From the NCBI GenBank assembly GCA_963677135.2, contig CAXXLS010000008.1, positions 1 through 64,000 on the forward strand: DNA of 64,000 bases. The letters are read 5' to 3'. A program made the translations under genes and the position numbers. The notes below the pieces were generated by a model. That model was not told the origin of the DNA. It worked only from the letters and a program-made list of their open reading frames with translations, and made no database searches. This DNA is from Seleniibacterium sp963677135 (GTDB lineage Bacteria; Desulfobacterota; Desulfuromonadia; Desulfuromonadales; Geopsychrobacteraceae). Shown in pieces: positions 18,590-27,034 of this stretch; position 1 is the stretch's first letter, and each line of letters opens with the position of its first letter.

Positions 18590-20266
18590 ATGTCTTATCT
18601 GGTTCTGGCACGTAAATGGCGTCCACAACAGTTTGACGACCTTGTTGGGCAGGAGCATGTCAGCCAGACCCTGAAAAATGCCATCACTGCCGACCGGGTT
18701 CACCATGCGTTTCTGTTTACCGGCGCCCGCGGTGTCGGCAAGACTTCGGCGGCGCGCATTTTCGCCAAGGCCCTTAATTGCCAGGAAGGGCCCACTGTCA
18801 CGCCCTGCGGCATCTGCCCTTCCTGTGTCGATATTACCGGCAGCCAGGGGATCGATGTCCTTGAGATTGACGGGGCTTCGAATACCGGGGTCGATGACAT
18901 CCGCGAGCTGCGCGAACATATCCGGTACCTGCCATCCCAGTCACGCTACAAGATTTTTATCATTGACGAAGTTCATATGCTTTCGATCAATGCCTTCAAC
19001 GCCCTGTTGAAGACCCTCGAAGAGCCGCCCGAGCACGCCAAGTTTATTTTTGCCACTACGGAACCCCATAAAATCCCTGTCACCATCCTGTCCCGGTGCC
19101 AGCGCTTCGATTTCAGGAAGATCGGCATGGCGCCCCTGGCCGCCCGACTGCGCTATATCGTCGATCAGGAAGGGGTCGAAATTTCCGATGAAGGACTTGC
19201 CATCGTTGCCCGTAACGGTGGTGGAAGTATGCGGGACGCCCTGTCGACCCTGGACCAGGTGATCGCTTTCTGCGGGGACAAGGTCGGCGACGACGAATTG
19301 CAGGGATTGCTGGGCCTGGTCAGCCGGCGGCTGCTCCTCGACACTATCGAAGCCCTCATCGACAGGGATCCCCGCCAGGTTCTCTCCCTGATTCAGAAAA
19401 TCGATGACCATGGCCATTCCTTCCGGCAGTTCGGGCAGCAGCTGGTTGAATTGCTGCGTGCGCTGGTCATTCTCAAGGTGGTCGAGGATCACGGTGATCT
19501 GCTCGATTTGAGTGATGCCGAAGTCCATGAGCTCAAACGTCTGATCGGTCCGGTTTCCCTTGAGGATCTGCAGCGGTTTCTTGGTGCCCTGATCAAGGCC
19601 GAGGCCGACCTGGCCTTGTCCAATTATCCGCGCCTGACCATGGAGATGGTTCTGGTCCGGCTGGCCACCCTCCCGAAGGGAGTGGAGGTGGCGACCCTCA
19701 TCGAACGCCTTGCCAGCCTCGAACGTAAGCTTGCCGCCGGGGCGGGTGCGGAGAAGAGGGAAGGGCAGCGTTTCGTTCCGCCGCCACCCGAGCCCGCTCC
19801 GCCACCGCCGCAGGAACCGGAGGTTTCCGGAAAAAAGTCTGAAGCTCTGTCTGCGGCGGTAACAGGTGAAAAAAGTTGGGCAGGGCTGGTTGCGTATATC
19901 AAAAGTCAACGGCGTTTTCATATTGCGACCCTGCTCGATCAGTCAAGTCTCCTGGAGCTTGATCTGCCCCTGTTGCGGATCGGCATGCCCGAACGCTATT
20001 TCGGGCTGGCCGATGCCGATATGCGCAAGGCGGTTGGGGACCTTGCCGGGGAGTATTTTGCCACCCCGGTCAAGATCGAAGTTGACAAGATCTCCAACGG
20101 GGCCAAGGCCCCTCCGTCATTGCACCAGGAGCGGGCGAAGCAGGAGAGCGACCGCCAGAAAAAACTCCGCGAGAACGCCGTCGATCACCCTATGGTCAAG
20201 TCGGCTCTGGATATCTTCGGCGGGACAATCGAATCGGTAAGACCCATAGACAAGGGGTTTGTCTAG
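18590..20266 (+). CDS. dnaX: DNA polymerase III subunits tau/gamma
   Basis: 558 residues from ATG 18590, which has AGGAGA upstream; the longer TTG frame at 18578 is rejected because MSYLVLARKWRPQ is the family start. Walker A is GARGVGKT at residues 45-52, a four-Cys zinc site includes CGICPSC at 73-79, and Walker B is IIDEVHML. This is the clamp-loader ATPase. A proline-rich linker follows the AAA+ and collar domains, then a tau-specific C-terminus. The linker contains a programmed -1 frameshift signal (19819-19842) that should also yield a gamma form of about 417 residues. ebfC and recR follow, the usual order. Confidence 0.97.
   Translation: MSYLVLARKWRPQQFDDLVGQEHVSQTLKNAITADRVHHAFLFTGARGVGKTSAARIFAKALNCQEGPTVTPCGICPSCVDITGSQGIDVLEIDGASNTGVDDIRELREHIRYLPSQSRYKIFIIDEVHMLSINAFNALLKTLEEPPEHAKFIFATTEPHKIPVTILSRCQRFDFRKIGMAPLAARLRYIVDQEGVEISDEGLAIVARNGGGSMRDALSTLDQVIAFCGDKVGDDELQGLLGLVSRRLLLDTIEALIDRDPRQVLSLIQKIDDHGHSFRQFGQQLVELLRALVILKVVEDHGDLLDLSDAEVHELKRLIGPVSLEDLQRFLGALIKAEADLALSNYPRLTMEMVLVRLATLPKGVEVATLIERLASLERKLAAGAGAEKREGQRFVPPPPEPAPPPPQEPEVSGKKSEALSAAVTGEKSWAGLVAYIKSQRRFHIATLLDQSSLLELDLPLLRIGMPERYFGLADADMRKAVGDLAGEYFATPVKIEVDKISNGAKAPPSLHQERAKQESDRQKKLRENAVDHPMVKSALDIFGGTIESVRPIDKGFV
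19819..19842 (+). promoter_or_regulatory. Programmed -1 ribosomal frameshift signal in dnaX
   Basis: The in-frame heptamer A AAA AAG at 19831-19837 is the same slippery sequence used by E. coli dnaX. After a -1 slip the next codons are GTC and the stop TGA (19840-19842). A Shine-Dalgarno-like GGAGG at 19819-19823 lies seven bases upstream as a possible stimulator. I see only a weak downstream stem (CTGT/ACAG). The predicted short product ends right after the AAA+ and collar domains, as gamma does in E. coli. Confidence 0.8.
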
Positions 20267-20439
20267 TTTTCATCCGGAAACGGCTTTTCCGTTGGGGGGG
20301 CGCCAGGGACGGTGTCGCCGCGTCGTCCCGTAATGGCATGACGACAATGAAAAGTTCCCGTTTCCCGGTGTTAAAACAGACGAGTTGGTCCCCTGAATTT
20401 TCTGATCATCACGAATTCAACACAATGGAGGAATAGAAC

Positions 20440-20754
20440 ATGGCAAAAGGTCTTGGAAACATCATGAAGCAGGCCCAGCAGATGCAGGCCAAAATTGCCC
20501 GCATCCAGCAGGAACTCGAAACCAAAGAGGTCGAGGCAAGCGCCGGCGGCGGCATGGTGACCGCCCGTGCCAACGGCAAGCAACAGATCCTGGAGCTGAA
20601 AATCGAGAAGGATGTTGTCGATCCGGAGGATGTTGAGATGCTTCAGGACCTGGTCCTGGCCGCCGTCAACGAGGCCATCAAGAAGAGTCAGGACATGATC
20701 CAGTCGGAGATGAGCAAAGTGACCGGGGGGATGAACATTCCGGGCCTGTTCTGA
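20440..20754 (+). CDS. ebfC: YbaB/EbfC nucleoid-associated protein
   Basis: 104 residues, with the family core MKQAQQMQAKIARIQQELET and the conserved beta-sheet ARANGKQQILELKIEKDVVD. The family binds DNA as a dimer; a role in recombination or nucleoid structure is suggested by the constant linkage to dnaX and recR, both present here. A clear GGAGGAATAGAAC precedes the ATG. Confidence 0.95.
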   Translation: MAKGLGNIMKQAQQMQAKIARIQQELETKEVEASAGGGMVTARANGKQQILELKIEKDVVDPEDVEMLQDLVLAAVNEAIKKSQDMIQSEMSKVTGGMNIPGLF

Positions 20755-20807
20755 ACCGCCCGTAGCGATTTTCCTGACGATTCCCTTTATCGTTTCTTTA
20801 ACTTGCT

Positions 20808-20843
20808 GAAATCCCTGCGGATGAACGATCTGTCAGGGATTTC
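20808..20843 (+). terminator. Inverted repeat downstream of ebfC, possible terminator
   Basis: GAAATCCCTG and CAGGGATTTC form a 10 bp stem with a 16-base loop. There is no proper T-run, so termination is uncertain. The remaining 180 bases to recR contain nothing I recognise. Confidence 0.4.
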
Positions 20844-21029
20844 CATATTGTTGGCGGCGAAAATTCATATGATGTCTTTAAAAAATGGATTGAATTTTTA
20901 GGACGTTGGTGGTAGGGTTCTTTTTGGTCAGACCAATGGCCCACCCTGCCTTTGATGAAATTGTAGATTTTTAGTCTTCCTGAAAAAAACATTCCGACGA
21001 CTTAACCCCTTGGATTCAGGAGAAATTTC

Positions 21030-21629
21030 ATGTTAGGCTCACTACCGTCTTTTTCCCGTTTGGCGGCTGAACTGAGTAAGCTTCCGGGAATAGGCAGTAA
21101 GACTGCTGCCAGGCTGGCGTTCCATCTGTTGAGAGCGTCCCGGCAGGATGTTGAGGCCCTGGCCTCGGCGTTACTTGAAATGAAAGACAAGGTACGGTTT
21201 TGCCGGCGCTGCCATCATCTTGCCGAAGATGAATTGTGCAGTATCTGCTCAAATCCGGCGCGCGACGCGCAGGTACTTTGTATCGTCGAGGAGCCACAGG
21301 ATCTTTTTGCGATTGAACGAAGTCGTTCATATCTCGGTTTTTACCATGTTCTGCATGGGGCTTTGTCACCGTTGGATGGAGTTGGGCCGGAGGATCTGAA
21401 AATTCCGCAGTTGCTGCAGCGTCTTGAACAGGAACCTGTTCGGGAGATTATTCTGGCCACGAACTTCACTGTTGAGGGCGAAGCAACAGCACTTTATCTG
21501 GCCAAGCTTTTCAAGGAGAGAGGATTGCGCGTGACGCGCCTTGCCCATGGTATTCCATCGGGCAGTGATCTGGAATATGTCGATTCCGGCACAGTACAGC
21601 AGGCTGTCGACGGCCGCCGCGAAATGTAA
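21030..21629 (+). CDS. recR: Recombination mediator RecR
   Basis: 199 residues with helix-hairpin-helix KLPGIGSKTAARLAFHLL, a four-Cys zinc finger (Cys58, 61, 70, 73), and a Toprim domain (VLCIVEEPQDLFAIE, EIILATNFTVEGEATALYLA). RecR works with RecO and RecF to load RecA on gapped DNA. Full family length. Its ATG is preceded by CAGGAGAAATTTC. Confidence 0.97.
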   Translation: MLGSLPSFSRLAAELSKLPGIGSKTAARLAFHLLRASRQDVEALASALLEMKDKVRFCRRCHHLAEDELCSICSNPARDAQVLCIVEEPQDLFAIERSRSYLGFYHVLHGALSPLDGVGPEDLKIPQLLQRLEQEPVREIILATNFTVEGEATALYLAKLFKERGLRVTRLAHGIPSGSDLEYVDSGTVQQAVDGRREM

Positions 21630-21758
21630 TCCTTGATACTGAGTATTGATAGCTTGCCTCGGGCGTTTGCTTACGTCCCGAGTTAGTTATACGAGGTTTT
21701 CGAAACGCGTTCTTTCACACGAGAAGAGCGTCATTACTCACCGTACAAGGAGGTGTAC

Positions 21759-24700
21759 ATGTCTCGAAAGATGGTCAACATTGACGGTAATGCCGCAGCG
21801 GCGCATGTAGCACATGCGACCAACGAGGTCATTGCCATCTACCCCATTACCCCGTCATCGGTTATGGGTGAAATTTCCGACGCCAAAAGCGCAGTAGGAC
21901 AGAAAAATATCTGGGGAACCATTCCCAAGGTTGTCGAACTGCAGTCTGAAGGCGGCGCAGCAGGTGCTGTTCACGGTGCTCTGCAGGCTGGTGCATTGAC
22001 AACGACCTTTACCGCTTCCCAGGGTCTGTTGCTGATGATCCCGAACATGTTCAAAATCGCCGGGGAACTGACTCCGACCGTTTTCCATGTTTCGGCTCGT
22101 GCCCTGGCTACTTCAGCTCTGTCGATTTTTGGTGATCACTCCGACGTCATGGCCTGCCGCTCCACCGGCTGGACCATGCTCTGCTCCAATAATCCGCAAG
22201 AAGTCATGGACTTCGCCCTGATCGCTCAGGCAGCCACTCTTGAGTCCCGCGTTCCCGTTCTGCACTACTTCGACGGTTTCCGGACCTCTCACGAAATCCA
22301 GAAGATAGAAGAACTGACTCAGGACGACATGCGTTACATGATCAGCGACGAACTGGTTGCCGCTCATCGTGCCCGCGCCCTGTCCCCGGACGCCCCGAAG
22401 CTGCGCGGTACCGCTCAGAATCCCGATGTCTACTTCCACACCCGCGAGTCCGTCAACCAGTACTACACCAAGGTTCCTGCCATCCTTCAGGAGCAGATGG
22501 ACAAGTTCGCCGCCCGTGTCGGCCGCCAGTACAAGTTGGTCGATTACGTCGGCGCCCCTGATGCCGAGCGCGTTGTCGTCATGATGGGTTCCGGCTGCGA
22601 AGCCATGGAAGAGACCATCGAGTATCTGGTCGCCCAGGGCGAAAAAGTCGGTATGCTCAAGGTGCGCCTGTTCCTGCCGTTCCCGACCGAACAGTTCTGC
22701 CAGGCACTGCCCAAGACGGTCAAGAAAATCGCTGTTATGGACCGTACCAAGGAGCCCGGCTCTCTTGGCGAGCCTCTTTACCAGGCGATCCGTACCGCTC
22801 TCGGCGAAGGCATGGCTGACGGTCTGGTCGAATTCGACCGTTATCCTGTTGTTGTCGGCGGCCGTTATGGTCTCGGCTCCTTCGAGTTCAACGCCGGTAT
22901 GTGTAAGGCGATTCTCGACAATCTGTCCAAGGACAAGCCGAAGAACCATTTCATCGTCGGTTTCAAAGACGATATCCTCGGCCAGAGCCTCGATTTCGAT
23001 CCGAGCTTCAAGGTTCCCTTCAACGGCTACTCCGCCATGTTCTTCGGCCTCGGTTCTGACGGTACCGTCGGTGCCAACAAGAACTCGATCAAGATCATCG
23101 GCGAAAGCACCGACAACAAGGTCCAGGCCTACTTCGTTTACGACTCCAAAAAAGCAGGCAGCATGACCACCTCGCACCTGCGTTTCGGTCAGGACGACAT
23201 CAAGAGTACCTACCTGATCGACCAGGCTGACTTTGTCGCCTGCCATAACTTCTCCTTCCTCGAGAAGTATGACATGCTCAAGAACGCTAAAGAAGGCGCA
23301 ACCTTCCTGCTCAACGCTCCTTACGGCAAGGACGAAGTCTGGGCCCACCTGCCCAGAGCGGTCCAGCAGACCATTATCGACAAGAAGCTCAAGTTCTATG
23401 TTATCGATGGTGTTCATATCGGTGAGAAGATCGGTCTTGGTCCCCGGATCAACGTTGTCATGCAGACCGCATTCTTCAAGATTTCCGGGATCATTCCGGA
23501 AGACGTCGCCGTCACCAAGATCAAGGACGCGGTTGTCAAGTCCTACAGCAAAGCTGGCGAGAAGGTTGTCGACATGAACAAGCGCGCTGTCGACGTCGCT
23601 CTCGAAAGCACCTTCGAAGTCGCTGTTCCGGCAACTGCCGACAGCACCATCGAAATGCAGTCCGGTAAATGGGGTGCTTACTCCGAAACCGTTCAGAAGA
23701 CCCTCGGACCGATCATCGATGGTCTCGGCCAGGAGCTGCCTCTGTCCGCCCTGCCGGCCGACGGAACCTTCCCCACCGGAACCGCTGCCGTCGAGAAGCG
23801 TAACATCGCCGTCAACATTCCGGTCTGGGAAAAAGACATCTGTATCCAGTGCGGTATCTGTTCTCTGGTCTGTCCTCATGCCGCTATCCGCATGAAGATC
23901 AACGACGAGAAGGATCTCGCCGGCGCTCCTGAAACCTACAAGTCCTGCGCGGCCAAAGGCAAGGACATGGAAGGTAAGGTCTTCACCCTGCAGGTCGCTC
24001 CTGAGGATTGTACCGGCTGTGGCGCCTGTGTCCACAACTGTCCGGCCAAGAGCAAGGAAGATCCCAGCAAGAAGGCTATCAACATGACCTTCCAGGCTCC
24101 GCTGCGTGAGACTGAAGCTGCCAACTTCAAGTTCTTCCTCGATCTGCCCGATACCGATCCGGCGCTGATCAACCGTGCAACCCTGAAGGGCAGCCAGCTG
24201 TTGCCGCCGATGTTCGAGTTCTCCGGGGCCTGTGCAGGCTGTGGTGAGACTCCGTTCGTCAAGCTCTGTTCACAGCTGTTCGGTGACCGCATGTACGTCG
24301 CCAACGCCACCGGTTGTTCCTCTATCTACGGTGGTAACCTGCCGACCACTCCGTGGACCACTCGCAAGGACGGCCTTGGCCCGACCTGGTCGAACTCCCT
24401 GTTCGAAGACAATGCCGAGTTCGGTTACGGTATGCGTCTGGCTGTTGACAAGACCTCCGAGTACGCCCGCGAACTGCTCGAAAAGAACATCGAGTGCGGT
24501 TGTGCCGCCTGCCAGGGTACCGAGCCACTGAAGCGTGCCATCCTCGATGCCGCTCAGGATACCCAGGAAGCCATCGAAGAGCAGCGTGGTCGGGTCGCCA
24601 AACTCAAGGCCATCCTTGAGAAGTGTACCCACGAAACGGCCAAACCGCTGCTGGTCGACATCAACTACCTGGTTGTCAAGTCGGTCTGGATCCACGGTGG

Positions 24701-25331
24701 TGACGGCTGGGCCTATGACATCGGTTACGGCGGCCTGGATCACGTCCTCGCTTCCGGCGAAAACGTCAATGTCCTGGTCCTCGATACCGAGGTTTACTCC
24801 AACACCGGTGGTCAGGCTTCCAAGTCGACTCCGCTCGGCGCGGTAGCTCAGTTTGCCGCCGGTGGTAAGTCCCAGCCCAAGAAAGACCTCGGCATGATCG
24901 CCATGTCTTACGGCAACATTTATGTCGCCAAGGTCTCTCTGGCCAACCCGGCTCAGTGTGTCAAGGCATTCCTCGAGGCCGACGCTTATGATGGTCCGTC
25001 TCTGATCATTGCCTACAGCCACTGTATCGCTCACGGTATCGCAATGCACTCCGGTGTTGATACCTGTAAAGAGGCAGTCGCTTCCGGACACTGGCAGCTT
25101 TACCGCTACGATCCGCGCCTCGCTGCAGAAGGCAAGAACCCGCTGCAATTCGACAGCAAAGATCCGTCGATCTCCTTCGAGGACTATGCATCCAAGCAGA
25201 ACCGCTACCGTGTTCTCAAGAAGATCAATCCGGAAAAATCAGCGACCATGATGGCGGAAGCCAACAAGCTGACCGTTCAGAACTTCAACCTGTACAAGTA
25301 CCTCGCAGATATGAAGTTCGGTGAAGAATAA
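21759..25331 (+). CDS. nifJ: Pyruvate:ferredoxin (flavodoxin) oxidoreductase
   Basis: 1190 residues, a single-chain PFOR that interconverts pyruvate with acetyl-CoA, CO2 and reduced ferredoxin, using thiamine diphosphate. The N-terminal domain has the YPITPSS motif. Two 4Fe-4S clusters are held by CIQCGICSLVCP and CTGCGACVHNCP, and a further cluster site is CAGCGETP. The TPP site includes GGDGWAYDIGYGG and VYSNTGGQ. The start at ATG 21759 is set by AAGGAGG nine bases upstream; the in-frame GTG at 21753 overlaps that SD. The gene is strongly codon-biased to C/G-ending codons, suggesting high expression. A strong terminator follows. Confidence 0.97.
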   Translation: MSRKMVNIDGNAAAAHVAHATNEVIAIYPITPSSVMGEISDAKSAVGQKNIWGTIPKVVELQSEGGAAGAVHGALQAGALTTTFTASQGLLLMIPNMFKIAGELTPTVFHVSARALATSALSIFGDHSDVMACRSTGWTMLCSNNPQEVMDFALIAQAATLESRVPVLHYFDGFRTSHEIQKIEELTQDDMRYMISDELVAAHRARALSPDAPKLRGTAQNPDVYFHTRESVNQYYTKVPAILQEQMDKFAARVGRQYKLVDYVGAPDAERVVVMMGSGCEAMEETIEYLVAQGEKVGMLKVRLFLPFPTEQFCQALPKTVKKIAVMDRTKEPGSLGEPLYQAIRTALGEGMADGLVEFDRYPVVVGGRYGLGSFEFNAGMCKAILDNLSKDKPKNHFIVGFKDDILGQSLDFDPSFKVPFNGYSAMFFGLGSDGTVGANKNSIKIIGESTDNKVQAYFVYDSKKAGSMTTSHLRFGQDDIKSTYLIDQADFVACHNFSFLEKYDMLKNAKEGATFLLNAPYGKDEVWAHLPRAVQQTIIDKKLKFYVIDGVHIGEKIGLGPRINVVMQTAFFKISGIIPEDVAVTKIKDAVVKSYSKAGEKVVDMNKRAVDVALESTFEVAVPATADSTIEMQSGKWGAYSETVQKTLGPIIDGLGQELPLSALPADGTFPTGTAAVEKRNIAVNIPVWEKDICIQCGICSLVCPHAAIRMKINDEKDLAGAPETYKSCAAKGKDMEGKVFTLQVAPEDCTGCGACVHNCPAKSKEDPSKKAINMTFQAPLRETEAANFKFFLDLPDTDPALINRATLKGSQLLPPMFEFSGACAGCGETPFVKLCSQLFGDRMYVANATGCSSIYGGNLPTTPWTTRKDGLGPTWSNSLFEDNAEFGYGMRLAVDKTSEYARELLEKNIECGCAACQGTEPLKRAILDAAQDTQEAIEEQRGRVAKLKAILEKCTHETAKPLLVDINYLVVKSVWIHGGDGWAYDIGYGGLDHVLASGENVNVLVLDTEVYSNTGGQASKSTPLGAVAQFAAGGKSQPKKDLGMIAMSYGNIYVAKVSLANPAQCVKAFLEADAYDGPSLIIAYSHCIAHGIAMHSGVDTCKEAVASGHWQLYRYDPRLAAEGKNPLQFDSKDPSISFEDYASKQNRYRVLKKINPEKSATMMAEANKLTVQNFNLYKYLADMKFGEE

Positions 25332-25362
25332 GTTATTCCTTTCGGAATAACCGCTTGACAAT

Positions 25363-25397
25363 ACTCCCGGCATCGCAAGGTGCCGGGAGTTTTTTTT
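25363..25397 (+). terminator. Rho-independent terminator after nifJ
   Basis: ACTCCCGGCA and TGCCGGGAGT form a perfect 10 bp stem with an eight-base loop, followed by eight T. Confidence 0.94.
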
Positions 25398-25487
25398 GAC
25401 CGCCGCCAAAAGAGACTGGCGGATCCGCTCCCCTTTCACTAAACTTACCGTCAATCGCGTTTTTCTCCATATCTAAAAAGGCCTGTC

Positions 25488-26393
25488 ATGATTCAGTTTT
25501 TTCCGGTTTTCATCAATGTTGTTCTGCCGGTATTCGCCATTGTTCTGCTTGGCATGACGCTGGGGAAGCGACTGGCGCTGGAAGCGAGGACTCTGACCCG
25601 GGCCGCCTATTACATCTTCGTTCCCGCCTTTGTCTTTCGTGCCATCAGTACCGCGGATGTTCCCCTGCAGAGCGCTCTGATGATGATTTCTTTCATCCTG
25701 GCCGCTCATGTTCTCGGTGTTGTCGTCGCGGTCGCGATCGGCAAAATGCTGGGACGATCCAGGGACATGATCGCCGCCCTGGTCATGATTACGTCTTTTG
25801 GGAATGTCGGCAACTTCGGGCTTGCGGCCATCCAGTTTCACCTGGGGGATGGCGCCTTGCCTTATGCAACCATTTTCTACGTCACTATTTCCACCAGCGG
25901 TTTTGCGTTTTGCGTCGGTGCTGCCGGCTGGGCGCGGGGTGGCAGCAGGGGGGCTTTATCACAAGTCATTAAAACCCCGGCGATCCTGGCGACAATTCCG
26001 GCCATCCTGGTTTCTTATGGGGATATCGAGGTTCCGCTGATGCTGACCCGGATGATTTCCCTGTTGGCGGGGGCCATGATCCCGGTCATGCTTTTCGCTC
26101 TGGGACTGCAGCTTCTGGAACAGGAAAAGGTCCACCTTAACAAAGATGTGTTCATCGGCTGTGTCATGAGGCTGGCCGTTGTTCCCCTGCTGGCCCTGGC
26201 AATTGCGCCCCTGTTTGATCTGAATCCCGTGCAAAGCACGGCGGGGATCTTGCAGTCAGCCATGCCGGGGGCGGTTCTGGTCTCGATTATTGCCAAAGAA
26301 AATGATATTGTTCCTCATTTCGCAACCTCGGTGGTGATCGTTTCCACCCTGGTCAGTCTGGTCAGCCTGACCTTGTTTATGGTATTGCTTTGA
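25488..26393 (+). CDS. AEC-family transporter (auxin efflux carrier superfamily)
   Basis: 301 residues with about ten hydrophobic segments in two inverted halves (VVLPVFAIVLLGMTLGKRL at the start, PVMLFALGLQLLEQEKV in the middle). Conserved AEC elements are GNVGNFGLA and the QSAMPGAVLVSIIAKEN near residue 260. Family members export or import small carboxylates; substrate unknown here. It stands alone between the nifJ terminator and a short tandem repeat. Confidence 0.88.
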   Translation: MIQFFPVFINVVLPVFAIVLLGMTLGKRLALEARTLTRAAYYIFVPAFVFRAISTADVPLQSALMMISFILAAHVLGVVVAVAIGKMLGRSRDMIAALVMITSFGNVGNFGLAAIQFHLGDGALPYATIFYVTISTSGFAFCVGAAGWARGGSRGALSQVIKTPAILATIPAILVSYGDIEVPLMLTRMISLLAGAMIPVMLFALGLQLLEQEKVHLNKDVFIGCVMRLAVVPLLALAIAPLFDLNPVQSTAGILQSAMPGAVLVSIIAKENDIVPHFATSVVIVSTLVSLVSLTLFMVLL

Positions 26394-26434
26394 CTGTGAA
26401 TCGTGAACTGTGAATCGTGAACTGTGAATCGTAA
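26394..26434 (+). repeat. 14 bp tandem repeat, three copies
   Basis: CTGTGAATCGTGAA occurs twice in full, then an incomplete third copy, immediately after a stop codon. The unit resembles short intergenic tandem repeats that vary in copy number. Confidence 0.9.
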
Positions 26435-26453
26435 CGAATGGATTGAACGCGTG

Positions 26454-26780
26454 ATGAGTAGCAAAAAGATTTATCGGGTGTTTTTTACCAGCCAGGGGAA
26501 AGCTTACGAGGTTTATGCCAGGCAGGTTGGCCAGGCTGAGTTATACGGCTTTGTCGTTATAGAAGGCTTGCTTTTCGGGGAGACTTCGAGCCTGCTTCAT
26601 AATCCTGCAGAAGAGAGCTTGAAAAAGGAATTCGAAGGGGTCGAGCGCTTCATGGTTCCCTATCATCAGGTTAATCGTATTGATGAGGTCGAACGCGAAG
26701 GGCGGGGAAAAATGGTGGTTCTGTCGGGAAGTGATTCCGGGCCTGCTCCGGTGGTGCCTTTGCCGCCGCAGAAAAAATGA
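26454..26780 (+). CDS. DUF1820 family protein
   Basis: 108 residues from ATG 26454. The sequence KIYRVFFTSQGKAYEVYARQ, ELYGFVVIEGLLFGE and PYHQVNRIDEVEREG matches the DUF1820 family, small soluble proteins of unknown function with conserved RVxFxxQGK and QVxxxELYGF motifs. Alternative in-frame starts are GTG 26424 and GTG 26451; I prefer the ATG because MSSKKIYRV aligns with the usual family start. No strong ribosome site is seen. The C-terminus is a Pro-rich tail. Confidence 0.85.
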   Translation: MSSKKIYRVFFTSQGKAYEVYARQVGQAELYGFVVIEGLLFGETSSLLHNPAEESLKKEFEGVERFMVPYHQVNRIDEVEREGRGKMVVLSGSDSGPAPVVPLPPQKK

Positions 26781-26811
26781 CCCTATTCTGCAGTGAAACA
26801 CCAGAGCGGCA

Positions 26812-26838
26812 TTGACAAGCGCAGCTCCCTGTGATAAT
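26812..26838 (+). promoter_or_regulatory. Sigma-70-like promoter of the Ala-rich leader
   Basis: TTGACA at 26812 and GATAAT at 26833 with a 15-base spacer. The start of transcription would fall near 26845, giving a leader of about 190 bases that contains the small peptide and attenuator. The spacer is short of the preferred 17. Confidence 0.5.
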
Positions 26839-26866
26839 CAGCTAGGACCAAACAACGGAGAATACT

Positions 26867-26950
26867 ATGATGACTCACATGGCAGCGGCAGCGCGAGCGA
26901 TTTTGGCGGCGAACAATCGTCAGAAGCCTGTCCATTGCCCGTTGTGGTAA
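26867..26950 (+). CDS. Ala-rich leader peptide of a transcription attenuator
   Basis: A 27-codon frame, preceded by CGGAG, with seven Ala codons concentrated in AAAARAILAA (residues 6-15), followed by single Ile and Leu. It lies between a promoter and a strong terminator ahead of an aminotransferase gene. The end of the frame (GTCCATTGCC, 26930-26939) can pair with the 5' arm of that terminator (26980-26989) at nine of ten positions. This is the layout of amino-acid attenuators such as trp and ilv: ribosome stalling at Ala codons would free that segment to form an antiterminator. Function is inferred, with alanine as the sensed residue. Confidence 0.7.
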   Translation: MMTHMAAAARAILAANNRQKPVHCPLW

Positions 26951-26979
26951 AGCCATACATTTATATCAGCGACGAATGA

Positions 26980-27012
26980 GGCCATGGACAGAACAGTCCA
27001 TGGCCTTTTCTA
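26980..27012 (+). terminator. Attenuator terminator upstream of the aminotransferase
   Basis: A perfect stem GGCCATGGAC / GTCCATGGCC with six-base loop, followed by TTTTCTATTTCTT. It lies 23 bases before the coding region, so readthrough must be regulated. Confidence 0.85.
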
Positions 27013-27034
27013 TTTCTTGATAAGGGGATGATAA

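Noticed and set aside
18941..19921. 326-codon minus-strand frame inside dnaX
   Set aside because: Antisense shadow; no recognisable protein features.
22113..24035. 640-codon minus-strand frame inside nifJ
   Set aside because: A shadow caused by the strong codon bias of nifJ; no ribosome site or domain.
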